Shown here in pieces: positions 16,328 through 23,996 of a DNA stretch of 64,000 nucleotides; position 1 is the first letter of the stretch; each line of letters opens with the position of its first letter. This stretch comes from RBG-16-64-43 sp035288225 (GTDB lineage Bacteria; Chloroflexota; Anaerolineae; Anaerolineales; RBG-16-64-43). The DNA is taken from contig DATEAT010000036.1 of assembly GCA_035288225.1 (NCBI GenBank), positions 1 to 64,000 of the forward strand. Direction: 5' to 3'. The notes under the pieces are model-generated. The model was not told the DNA's origin. It made no database searches and saw only the letters and a list, made by a program, of their open reading frames with translations. The position numbers were made by a program, and so were the translations under genes.

Positions 16328-17437
16328 ATGCGACTTGAATCGATCGAACTCCATCACATCCGCATGCCCCTGCGCGAGACGTTCGAAACCTCCTTCGGTG
16401 TCACTGGTGAGCGGGAGGCGGTGTTGGTTCGAGCCTGCGCCCGGGGTGCAGACGGCTGGGGCGAGTGTGTTGCCGGCCGGCGGCCGGACTTCTCCTATGA
16501 GACCACCAGCACGGTGTGGCACGTGCTGACCGACTTTCTTATCCCCGCCGCCCTTGCGACCGAAGTTGAGGAACCGCAACAACTGCGGCGGGTGCTCGAC
16601 GGAGCGCGCGGGCATCCCATGGCCAAAGCCGGGCTCGAGGCCGCAGTGTGGGATTTGTTCGCGAAGCAAGCCGGGCAATCGTTGGCCCACTACCTGGGTG
16701 GGACGGGCGACCGGGTAGCGGTGGGTGTCTCCATTGGCATCCAAGAAAGCACGCCCGCGTTGCTCCGCGCCGTAGAAGACTACGTGCGCCGCGGGTACGC
16801 CCGGGTCAAGGTCAAAATCAAACCGGGCCGAGACGTCGAGGAGGTGCGCGCCCTGCGCAAGGCGTTCCCGGGGCTCGCCCTGCAAGTGGATGCGAATGCA
16901 GCCTATTCGCTTTCAGACCTGCCGGTGTTCAAAGCGCTCGATGAATTCGACTTGGCGATGATCGAGCAGCCGCTTGGGGCGACGGAACTGACCGATCACA
17001 GTCGTCTGCAGGCCCAACTGCGGACGCCGGTTTGCCTGGACGAGAGCATCGGCGATGCCGCCAGTGCCGGGGCCGCACTCGATTTGGGCGCATGCCGCAT
17101 CATCAACATCAAGCCAGCGCGAGTCGGAGGGTTGGGTGAGGCACGCCGCATCCACGACCTGTGCGCGCAGCGCACTGTTCCGGTATGGTGCGGCGGCATG
17201 CTCGAAACGGGGATCGGGCGCGCGGCCAGTGTCGCTCTCGCCACGCTACTCAACTTCCGGCTCCCTGGGGACCTCTCGGCTTCAGATCGATACTACGCCG
17301 AAGACCTGATCGAGCAGCCGTTCGTGCTGAACAGCGACAGCACGCTGACCGTCCCGACCGGACCGGGGATCGGCGTCGACCTGCGATGGGATCGGCTGCG
17401 TCGGGCCACGCTGCGGCGCGCCCTTTTCAGGGCGTAA
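16328..17437 (+). CDS. o-Succinylbenzoate synthase / N-succinylamino acid racemase family enolase
   Basis: 369 aa, start ATG 16328 with AAGGA upstream. It has the enolase-superfamily barrel of the MenC/NSAR group: KVKIKPG (catalytic lysine pair), QVDANAAY (metal Asp), IEQPLG (metal Glu), CLDESIGD (metal Asp), IINIKPARVGG (second catalytic Lys). MenC makes o-succinylbenzoate for menaquinone; related enzymes racemise N-succinylamino acids, and many do both. No other men gene is within the window, so the role is left open. Its last 11 bases overlap the convergent VTT gene. Confidence 0.88.
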   Translation: MRLESIELHHIRMPLRETFETSFGVTGEREAVLVRACARGADGWGECVAGRRPDFSYETTSTVWHVLTDFLIPAALATEVEEPQQLRRVLDGARGHPMAKAGLEAAVWDLFAKQAGQSLAHYLGGTGDRVAVGVSIGIQESTPALLRAVEDYVRRGYARVKVKIKPGRDVEEVRALRKAFPGLALQVDANAAYSLSDLPVFKALDEFDLAMIEQPLGATELTDHSRLQAQLRTPVCLDESIGDAASAGAALDLGACRIINIKPARVGGLGEARRIHDLCAQRTVPVWCGGMLETGIGRAASVALATLLNFRLPGDLSASDRYYAEDLIEQPFVLNSDSTLTVPTGPGIGVDLRWDRLRRATLRRALFRA

Positions 17438-18044
17438 GCCACTGCACCGCGTAAGCGCCGGCGAAGGCGAACGCCAGCATCTTGAGCGTCTTGCCGATCC
17501 AACAATAGAAGAGGAATTTGTGCGCGGGCATCCGCAGGATGCCCGCAATGATTCCTGCCACGTCGAAGACCGGATTGGGGATAAGCGCCAGCACCATGAT
17601 CGTCAACGCCCCGTAGCGGCGCATGAGCTGTTCCAATCGCTCGACGCGTGACGATCGCTCGAGCACCGCGCGCCCGGAGAACCCCGCCAAGTATCCGGAA
17701 AGTTCTCCTAACGCCGCGCCTGCCCCGGCCGCCAATGCCACCGGCAACGGGGGAAACACCGCTCCCATGCTGAAGACGAATGCCACGCCCGGCGCGGGCA
17801 AAAAAAGGGTGGCATTCGCGAGAATCGAGAGCAGGAAGATACCGGGGTAGCCGTACACCGCCAACTGCGCGGCGCGGTCGCGAATCGAGAAGATGTAGAG
17901 CGTAATGCCGATCACGGCCGCCAGGCTGAGCAGGCGTGCCACGGTCAGCCAGATGCCGCTTGGGCCTTTGCGGGTCGTGGCCGTGTCACTCCTTCGCGCC
18001 GACGTTGGAGCTTTGGAATCGGCTGGGTCGCGGCGGGTGTTCAT
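17427..18044 (-). CDS. VTT/DedA-like (YqaA-type) membrane protein
   Basis: 205 aa. After a charged N-terminus it shows several hydrophobic segments and the VTT signatures GELSGYLAGFSGR and LIPNPVFDVAGIIAG. The family includes DedA, TVP38 and YqaA, several of which move or scramble lipids, including undecaprenyl phosphate. ATG 18044 overlaps the mevalonate kinase stop (ATGA), so it is the last gene of the long minus-strand operon. Its place behind UbiA and mevalonate kinase suits a role in polyprenyl-lipid handling; this is inference. Confidence 0.85.
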   Translation of the reverse strand: MNTRRDPADSKAPTSARRSDTATTRKGPSGIWLTVARLLSLAAVIGITLYIFSIRDRAAQLAVYGYPGIFLLSILANATLFLPAPGVAFVFSMGAVFPPLPVALAAGAGAALGELSGYLAGFSGRAVLERSSRVERLEQLMRRYGALTIMVLALIPNPVFDVAGIIAGILRMPAHKFLFYCWIGKTLKMLAFAFAGAYAVQWLTP

Positions 18045-18967
18045 GGTTGAACGGTCGTTGTGCGCACCCACCGCGCTCCTGCGGCTTCACACGCGGCCCG
18101 AATGGCCGCGGCGTGGTGTGCCTCACCCAGCGCAATGATGTTCCCCCCCAAGCCCGCGCCCGTGAGTTTGGCACCCAGCGCGCCGGCACGGCGCGCGGCG
18201 TGCACGATTCGCTCGAGCCCAGCGGTGGAAACCCCGAGCCTCACGAGCACATCCTGGTTGCGGTTCATCAGGAGGCCGACCTGCGCCAAGTCACCTTCCG
18301 CCAGCGCCCTCAGCGACTGACTCGCGCAAGCCCCAATCTCATCGAACAGGCGCTCGAAGGTGGGCGTATCCCGTTGCCACGCATCGCGCACAGCCCCGAC
18401 GGCAACGCGCGTCTCGCTCCGCACTCCGCTGTCGGCGACCGTTAGGTCGAATGGGCCGCCGAGATCTAACGGTTGCGGCGGTGTGCCGCGGATGAAGAGA
18501 ATCGGCCGCTCGAGGGCGATGACCGAGTTGTCTATGCCCGAAGGCGTGCCGTGATAGACGGCTTCCGCCTCGAAAACGATGGCCGAGACCTGTGCCGGAG
18601 CGAGGTCGACGCCGTGCGCGGAAGCCAAGGCCCGAACGATGGCTGTGGTCACGGCGGCGCCGGAGCCGAGCCCGGAGGCCACCGGGATCTCGGAGGAGAT
18701 GCGCAGCGTGCCGTTGCGCACTTCGAGGCCCAGCCGCTCGCAGACAATTCGCAGTGTCTCCCTGAGCGGGTGGCCGGCGGAAAGTGCCGCCAGGGGCGAG
18801 GTCACTCCAATCTCAGGCGCGTCGAGCGAAAAGGGCGAGGATCCGGGCAGGTATTCGGCGCGGGCGCGAAGGTCGGGCAGGGGAAGCGCCACGGCCTGGC
18901 GCCCGTAGACGACCGCGTGCTCGCCGAACAAGATGACCTTGGCGCACGCGGTGGCCGAGAAACTCAT
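18041..18967 (-). CDS. mvk: Mevalonate kinase
   Basis: 308 aa GHMP kinase that phosphorylates mevalonate. Signatures are ACAKVILFGEHAVVYG at the N-terminus, PVASGLGSGAAVTTA (phosphate loop), GTPSGIDNSV (catalytic Asp) and GAKLTGAGLGGN (C-terminal loop). ATG 18967 overlaps the UbiA stop (ATGA), and its own stop overlaps the next start in the same way. Its product would feed the decarboxylase and isopentenyl phosphate kinase at the start of the window, or a phosphomevalonate kinase not seen here. Confidence 0.95.
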   Translation of the reverse strand: MSFSATACAKVILFGEHAVVYGRQAVALPLPDLRARAEYLPGSSPFSLDAPEIGVTSPLAALSAGHPLRETLRIVCERLGLEVRNGTLRISSEIPVASGLGSGAAVTTAIVRALASAHGVDLAPAQVSAIVFEAEAVYHGTPSGIDNSVIALERPILFIRGTPPQPLDLGGPFDLTVADSGVRSETRVAVGAVRDAWQRDTPTFERLFDEIGACASQSLRALAEGDLAQVGLLMNRNQDVLVRLGVSTAGLERIVHAARRAGALGAKLTGAGLGGNIIALGEAHHAAAIRAACEAAGARWVRTTTVQP

Positions 18968-19842
18968 CGCTGGAGGTAGAGGATGCCCATGGCGGACACC
19001 GCCCACAACACCACGCCGGCCTGCAGCGGGCGATCCATCATGACGATTTCCTCGGGCGCACCGCCGGCCTTTTCCACCTGGATGAGGTACAGGTAGCGGA
19101 AGATGCTGTACACCACGAAGGGCACGGTCAGCATCATCGAATGATTGGCGGGCAAGTTGGGCGCCGAAAACGTGTACAGCGAATACGCGACGATTGTCGC
19201 CGCCGACACGATCTGAATGTAGCTGTCGAGCAAGGGGATGGTGTAGCCATCCAGCACGCGGCGGTGATTGGAGGCGTCGTCGACCAGCAACGCCAGCTCG
19301 GCGCGGCGCTTGCCGAAGCTGATGTACAACGCGAGCAGGATCGTGCATACGTACAGCCACGGCGAGAACCGTTCGACCTCGATCAAGGTCACCCCGGCCG
19401 CCACGCGGATGACAAACCCCGCGGCCACCGTCAAGGCATCGACGATCGGCACGTGCTTGAGCGCGAACGAATAGGCCAGGTTGAGCAGCAAGTAGCCGAA
19501 AACCAGCCATCCGAGAACCGGGTTCAACAGAAACGCCAGGGCGACGGAGAGCGGGCCGAGCACGGCCGACACGGTGAGCGCCAGAGCCACCGAGATCTCG
19601 CCCGCGGCGATCGGCCGCTTGCGCTTTTCGGGGTGCAGCCGGTCCTGGTTGCGGTCGGCGACGTCGTTAATGAGATAGACCACGCCCGACGCCAGGCACA
19701 GCAGCACGAACCCGCCCGTAGTCCGCAACAGTGCATCCAGGTGCAGTATTTGCCGGTCGAAGCCGAGCGCGGCGAAGATGAAGATATTCTTCGGCCACTG
19801 ACGCGGCCGCATGCTCTTGATCAGGAGGCGCAGCGTCTGCAT
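18964..19842 (-). CDS. UbiA-family prenyltransferase (polyprenyl-phosphate phosphoribosyltransferase-like)
   Basis: 292 aa, about nine membrane helices. RPRQWPKNIFIFAAL at the N-terminus and NDVADRNQDRLHPEKRKRP (Asp-rich prenyl-binding motif) are characteristic of the UbiA subgroup that moves 5-phosphoribose onto decaprenyl phosphate for arabinose-type wall sugars. A second Asp-containing region lies near GYTIPLLDSYI. Other UbiA enzymes make quinones or hemes, but RQWPKN and HPEKRKRP favour the phosphoribosyl group. It lies one base from the GTPase gene and overlaps mevalonate kinase. Confidence 0.88.
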   Translation of the reverse strand: MQTLRLLIKSMRPRQWPKNIFIFAALGFDRQILHLDALLRTTGGFVLLCLASGVVYLINDVADRNQDRLHPEKRKRPIAAGEISVALALTVSAVLGPLSVALAFLLNPVLGWLVFGYLLLNLAYSFALKHVPIVDALTVAAGFVIRVAAGVTLIEVERFSPWLYVCTILLALYISFGKRRAELALLVDDASNHRRVLDGYTIPLLDSYIQIVSAATIVAYSLYTFSAPNLPANHSMMLTVPFVVYSIFRYLYLIQVEKAGGAPEEIVMMDRPLQAGVVLWAVSAMGILYLQR

Positions 19843-19843
19843 G

Positions 19844-20353
19844 CTAAACCTCCTCGATCAGACGCGCCAGCACCTGACGGACGGAGGCCGCCCGCGTACC
19901 GACGCACGGCAATGCGGCGCCCTCCGCTCCGGGCGCCACCGCCTGCTGCACCGTGCGCAGCGAGGCGGCCCCGGGGATGTCCTGCTTGTTGGCCGCCACC
20001 ATGAAGGGGACTCGGAGCGCGGCAAACCGCGCGAGAAGCTCACGCGCACCGTCGAAGCTTTCGGGCGCAGTCGAATCCACAACCAGCAGCACCGCATCGG
20101 TTTCTGCGGAGAGGATATCCCACATGAAATCGAATCGCTCCTGGCCGGGAGTGCCGGTCAGGTGCACCACCGTGTCGCCCAACGTGACCCGGCCGTAATC
20201 CATGGCTACGGTGGTATGGTCCTTGCCGTCACCGCCCGCGCGAGTCAATCGCCGCTCGGTGGAGACGACCTCAATTTCGGAAATGGTCTTCACCAGGCGC
20301 GATTTTCCCGCTCCAAAAGGTCCGGTCACGAGCACCTTGACGTGTCGAGTCAT
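19844..20353 (-). CDS. Small Ras-like/MglA-type GTPase
   Basis: 169 aa single-domain P-loop GTPase: GPFGAGKSR (Walker A), GTPGQERF (switch II), ANKQD (guanine specificity). This is the bacterial group often found beside roadblock proteins or kinases, related to MglA and the Rup families. No roadblock gene is adjacent here; instead it sits 6 bases behind an OmpR-type regulator and 1 base before UbiA in one operon. It may switch the output of that signalling set; the target is unknown. Confidence 0.88.
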   Translation of the reverse strand: MTRHVKVLVTGPFGAGKSRLVKTISEIEVVSTERRLTRAGGDGKDHTTVAMDYGRVTLGDTVVHLTGTPGQERFDFMWDILSAETDAVLLVVDSTAPESFDGARELLARFAALRVPFMVAANKQDIPGAASLRTVQQAVAPGAEGAALPCVGTRAASVRQVLARLIEEV

Positions 20354-20359
20354 TCCTGC

Positions 20360-21100
20360 TCACTTCTCAGCCGGAGGTGCCGCGGCGCTGACGTCGCGAC
20401 GGAAATCGAAAAAGCGGTATCCCACACCGTGCTCGGTGAGAATGTAAACCGGGTGGGAGGGATCCTTTTCGAGCTTCTGCCGCAGATAGTTGATGTACAG
20501 GCGCAGGTAATGCGTCTCGCCGCGGTATTCATATCCCCACACTTTGGCCAGCAGCTGGTCGTGGGGCACCACCCAACCCGCGTTCTGCACCAAATGATAA
20601 AGCAAGCGGAATTCGGTCGGACGCAAGCGCACCAGCTTCCCCTCGACCCACACTTCGCGCCGGTCGAAATCCAGGCGTAACCGGTCGTCAATCACCAGCG
20701 GGCCGGTCGCGCCGGGCTGAGGGCTCTCCAGCCGGCGCAACACGGCGCGGATGCGGCTGACGAGTTCGCGCGGGCTGAAAGGTTTGGTGACGTAATCGTC
20801 GGCACCCATCTCGAGCCCGCGCACGCGTTCGTTCTCCTCACCCTTGGCTGTGACCATGATGACCGGCACGCTGGAGAACTCGCGCATCATTCCCAGCACT
20901 TCGAAGCCGTCCATGTCGGGTAGCATCACGTCCAGCAGCACTAGGTCGGGCAGGTCGTTGCGCAGCCGCTCGAGCGCCTGGGTGCCGTTCTGCGCCTCCG
21001 AAACCTGGAAGCCGTCGTGCTCCAGGTTCAGGCGGATGAAGCGAACCATGCGCGGTTCGTCATCGACCACCAGGATGCGTCGGCGCGGCGTCGGAGGCAT
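20360..21100 (-). CDS. OmpR/PhoB-family response regulator
   Basis: 246 aa. Receiver domain: ILVVDDEPRM (acidic pocket), LVLLDVMLPDMDG (phospho-acceptor Asp), VTAKGEE, TKPFSP (Lys). A C-terminal winged-helix DNA-binding domain follows (LRPTEFRLLYHLVQNAG, YLRLYINYLRQKLE, VGYRF). No histidine kinase gene is near; the operon carries a Ser/Thr kinase instead. ATG 21100 is taken as start, 4 bases after the preceding stop; a TTG six codons upstream is possible. Confidence 0.93.
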   Translation of the reverse strand: MPPTPRRRILVVDDEPRMVRFIRLNLEHDGFQVSEAQNGTQALERLRNDLPDLVLLDVMLPDMDGFEVLGMMREFSSVPVIMVTAKGEENERVRGLEMGADDYVTKPFSPRELVSRIRAVLRRLESPQPGATGPLVIDDRLRLDFDRREVWVEGKLVRLRPTEFRLLYHLVQNAGWVVPHDQLLAKVWGYEYRGETHYLRLYINYLRQKLEKDPSHPVYILTEHGVGYRFFDFRRDVSAAAPPAEK

Positions 21101-21104
21101 CGTG

Positions 21105-21347
21105 CTACTCGCGCACAAACGTCACCAGCCGCTCTTCGGCCTCGCCCGGCAACACCTCGATGAAGGCGACGCGGCTGGCGGCCCAAATCACGGTGGAGAC
21201 ATTCTCCTGCAAGTAGGGCAGGTCCTTGCCGTCGCGCCGGCGCGGGTGATGGACGGTGAGGAAGGTGGCCGTGGCAGGCGGCATGTCGTCCATCTCCGCC
21301 ATCACCGCCTCCTCGTTGACCAGATGCACCAGCACGGTGATCGACAT
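21105..21347 (-). CDS. Small protein of unknown function in the signalling operon
   Basis: 80 aa; no recognised domain. It has a beta-strand-rich N-terminus (SITVLVHLVNEEAV), an acidic stretch, then TFLTVHHPRRRDGKDLPYL and a hydrophobic strand VSTVIWAASRVAFIEVL. There is no signal peptide and no cysteines. It sits 14 bases behind the FHA gene and 4 bases before the response regulator, so it is very likely translated as part of the operon. It could be an adaptor or an FHA partner; this is a guess from position. Confidence 0.75.
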   Translation of the reverse strand: MSITVLVHLVNEEAVMAEMDDMPPATATFLTVHHPRRRDGKDLPYLQENVSTVIWAASRVAFIEVLPGEAEERLVTFVRE

Positions 21348-21361
21348 CCGCGCCTCCGGGG

Positions 21362-21868
21362 CTAGACCTTGCGGAACACCTGGACCTTGAGGCTGCCCAG
21401 GCTGATCGTATCGTTCTCACTGAGGGGCATGGGTCTCTCGGGGGTCAAACGCGTGCCGTTGAGGAAGGTGCCGTTGGCACTCCCCAGGTCTACCACCATG
21501 AGCGAATCCCCCTCGTAGCGCAGGTGGCAGTGCAGCCGTGAGACGCCTTTCTCGTGGGCACCGTAGCGGTTGAGGTCGATATCTGGCAGGATGGCCTGGG
21601 TCGCTTCCGCCCGGCCCAGTATGTAGTCCTGCTGGCCGCGCAGGGGAATTGCAACCGTACTGCCCATGACCCGCACGGCGATCGAATCCTGCCGGGTGAG
21701 CATCGCCGGGCCCTGCGTTTGACGAGGCTTGGTGGTGATTTCTTCGACCTCGTCGACCGGCAAGGAGACGGTCGGTGAGGCAGCGTCCTCATCCACCATC
21801 AACCCGCACTCGGGGCAGAAGAGCGTGCCCAAAAAGAGGGAGGCTTTGCAGCGCTGGCAGGTGATCAT
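21362..21868 (-). CDS. FHA-domain protein with N-terminal zinc ribbon
   Basis: 168 aa. Residues 4-21 hold two CxxC pairs (CQRC and CPEC), a zinc ribbon. A linker with several Thr/Ser residues follows (TTKPRQTQ), a possible kinase target. Residues about 65-165 are an FHA domain: ILGRAE, VSRLHCHL, LGSANGTFLNG. FHA domains bind phosphothreonine peptides. The ATG overlaps the VWA stop (ATGA). Being in the same operon as a Ser/Thr kinase and a PP2C phosphatase, it is probably the reader of that pathway. Confidence 0.93.
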   Translation of the reverse strand: MITCQRCKASLFLGTLFCPECGLMVDEDAASPTVSLPVDEVEEITTKPRQTQGPAMLTRQDSIAVRVMGSTVAIPLRGQQDYILGRAEATQAILPDIDLNRYGAHEKGVSRLHCHLRYEGDSLMVVDLGSANGTFLNGTRLTPERPMPLSENDTISLGSLKVQVFRKV

Positions 21869-23127
21869 CGCGGCCCCTCCGCGTGCGCTTCGAGCAGCGC
21901 GCGCGTCCCGTACTTCACTCGCTTCTGCCCGCGCTCGGACAGCTTGTGATCCTGGGCCAACGCTTCGGCCTCGGCGATCACCGACTGCGCAAGTTCTCCT
22001 TGCCCGATCTCCAACAGCTGGGTCGCCAGACGGTTGAGCCGCCGCGTGCCGAGTTCGGCGTCACCCGAACGTGCGTCGGATAGCGCCTTCTCCTGCAAAT
22101 GATACAGGTTCACGCTGCGTGCCGCGGTGAGCAACTGCCCCGAGATCGGCGCGGGCGCAGCCTCTTTGAGCACCGGGAATGACAGCGCCAACGAGGACTT
22201 GAGGTGCATGTTGGTCTGCGACAGATGCGCGCCAAAATGCATCGTGCACACCTCGAAGGAAGCCAGCGGCTCGGGGATGGTGGAAATGACGAACTGCAAC
22301 AAGAGCGACAAACTTGTGCCGCTGAAGAGCGAACCCAGTCGCAGCGTCGTCCCCCCTGGCAGCGGCGTGGGCGCGGGCGAGGTGCGGAAGGACGACTGGA
22401 GCATGACGCCCGGCGCAGTGTCGATGACCAACGATATCTGGTCGGCGTAGACCAGCCCGAGTTCGCGGAACTTTTGTTTGAGCATCCGGTTCAGGGTGGA
22501 GATGTTTTCGATGTAGACAGCTTGGCCGCCCGTCTTGGCGGCCAAAGCATCCAGGAAGATGTCGTTCCACGCTTCGCCGACCCCGATCGCCGTAATCTCG
22601 ATACCTTCGAGCGCAGCTTCGTCGGCCAGGTCCATGCATGCCTGCTCATCGCCATAGGTGCGGCCGTCGGTGATCAGAATCAAGTGATCTATGGTTCCGC
22701 CGACCGCCCCGCGGCGTACCTCATCCATGCCGGCCCGCAGCCCCTTGAGAATCTCAGTGGCACCGCTGGTCTGGATTTCCGAGAGGCGGCTGTTGGCCGC
22801 AGTCGGGGAGAGGTGGGCATCGGAGGGGATGAGGAGTTCGGCCTTGTCGCTGAAAGTCACCAGGCCGAATCGGTCTTGCGGGCGAAGCAGGCGGATGACT
22901 TCGACCGCCGACGAGCGGGCGGTATCCAGGCGCTCGCCGGTCATGGAGGTCGACCGGTCGAGCACCAGGCACATGTTCAGTGGCGGGGCGGGCACCGCGT
23001 CGTCGCGCGCCGGCGGGCGGACTGCGATGTGCGTGTAGAGGACCTGCGCCTCGGTGTGCACTTGTAGCGCAGTCCGGCTGTGGTTGAGGTCGACGACGAA
23101 CGGCTCGGCCGGGGCAGCACTGGTCAT
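21865..23127 (-). CDS. VWA-domain protein
   Basis: 420 aa from ATG 23127, which overlaps the PP2C stop (ATGA). Residues about 50-225 are a von Willebrand A domain with a complete metal-ion site: DRSTSMTG (DxSxS), TSGATEI (Thr) and ITDGRTYGDE (Asp). The remaining half is a beta-rich then helical region without a recognised name, ending in a helical stretch rich in Ala, Leu and Glu. There is no signal peptide, so it acts in the cytoplasm. VWA domains mediate metal-dependent protein binding; in this operon it may be a scaffold or a substrate of the kinase. Confidence 0.92.
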   Translation of the reverse strand: MTSAAPAEPFVVDLNHSRTALQVHTEAQVLYTHIAVRPPARDDAVPAPPLNMCLVLDRSTSMTGERLDTARSSAVEVIRLLRPQDRFGLVTFSDKAELLIPSDAHLSPTAANSRLSEIQTSGATEILKGLRAGMDEVRRGAVGGTIDHLILITDGRTYGDEQACMDLADEAALEGIEITAIGVGEAWNDIFLDALAAKTGGQAVYIENISTLNRMLKQKFRELGLVYADQISLVIDTAPGVMLQSSFRTSPAPTPLPGGTTLRLGSLFSGTSLSLLLQFVISTIPEPLASFEVCTMHFGAHLSQTNMHLKSSLALSFPVLKEAAPAPISGQLLTAARSVNLYHLQEKALSDARSGDAELGTRRLNRLATQLLEIGQGELAQSVIAEAEALAQDHKLSERGQKRVKYGTRALLEAHAEGPR

Positions 23128-23996
23128 CGCAGGCCTGCCAGCTCCACGCAAATGACAGAGATGTTGTCGGGTCCGCCGGCGGCGTTGGCCAGTTGCACCA
23201 GCGCATCGCACGCCGCTTGCGGTGTGTCGCTGTTGGCCATCGTCTCCTGGATGCGCGCATCGTCCAGCGGGCCCCACAAGCCGTCGGAGCACAACATCAG
23301 ACGCGCCCCCGGCTCCCAGGGCAGGGTCAGGAACTCCGGCTCGAGTTCGTCGGTCTGCCCGATGGCGCGCAGCAAGACATTGCGCTGAGCGAAGCGGGTT
23401 GCTTCATCCGGGGTGATCTGGCCGATGTCAATCAAACGCTGCACCAGCGAGTGGTCGCGGGTGACCTGCTTGATCTCCGACCCAACCATGTAAGCGCGGC
23501 TGTCGCCCACGTGAGCCAGGAACAGCTGGTTGGAGAACATCAGCGCCGCGGTGAGGGTCGTGCCGCTGCCCGGGAAGTGGCGCAGCACCGACTGGTTGGC
23601 CGCGATCATTGCCCCTTCCAGTATCTCCTGGATGGATAATTGATCCTCGCCGCCCGATCCGCCGAGCCAGAGTGTGGTGAAGTGGGCCAGCACATGGCGG
23701 GCGAAGGTTTGCGCGGCCAAGCGGCTGGCACGCTCGCCCAGCTCGTGCCCGCCCATGCCGTCGGCCACAATGAACAAGCCGAAGTAGGGCAGGGTGCTGT
23801 CGGCTTGCTGCAGCCCGGTGAGCGCGATGAGCGAATCCTCGTTGGCCGTGCGTACACGGCCGACGTCGTGGCCGATGCCCACGTGGAAGATCGGCGGTCC
23901 GCTCGAGAGCGCCGCCGTCTTCTCGGACCCGGGGGCGTTGGTGGATGGGGGTGGAGTGTCGGGAGACAAGGATGAAGCCTCGGCTGGTTTAGACAT
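23124..23996 (-). CDS. PP2C-family Ser/Thr protein phosphatase
   Basis: 290 aa. PP2C motifs are in order: GRVRTANEDSL (metal Asp), FIVADGMGGHELGE (two metal Asp region), GTTLTAALM, LAHVGDSRAY, LMLCSDGLWG and GGPDNISVI. It removes phosphate from Ser/Thr residues and is the expected opponent of the adjacent kinase. The first 40 residues are a Ser/Pro-rich tail. ATG 23996 overlaps the kinase 3' end by 8 bases, and its stop overlaps the VWA start, so expression is tightly coupled. Confidence 0.94.
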   Translation of the reverse strand: MSKPAEASSLSPDTPPPSTNAPGSEKTAALSSGPPIFHVGIGHDVGRVRTANEDSLIALTGLQQADSTLPYFGLFIVADGMGGHELGERASRLAAQTFARHVLAHFTTLWLGGSGGEDQLSIQEILEGAMIAANQSVLRHFPGSGTTLTAALMFSNQLFLAHVGDSRAYMVGSEIKQVTRDHSLVQRLIDIGQITPDEATRFAQRNVLLRAIGQTDELEPEFLTLPWEPGARLMLCSDGLWGPLDDARIQETMANSDTPQAACDALVQLANAAGGPDNISVICVELAGLR

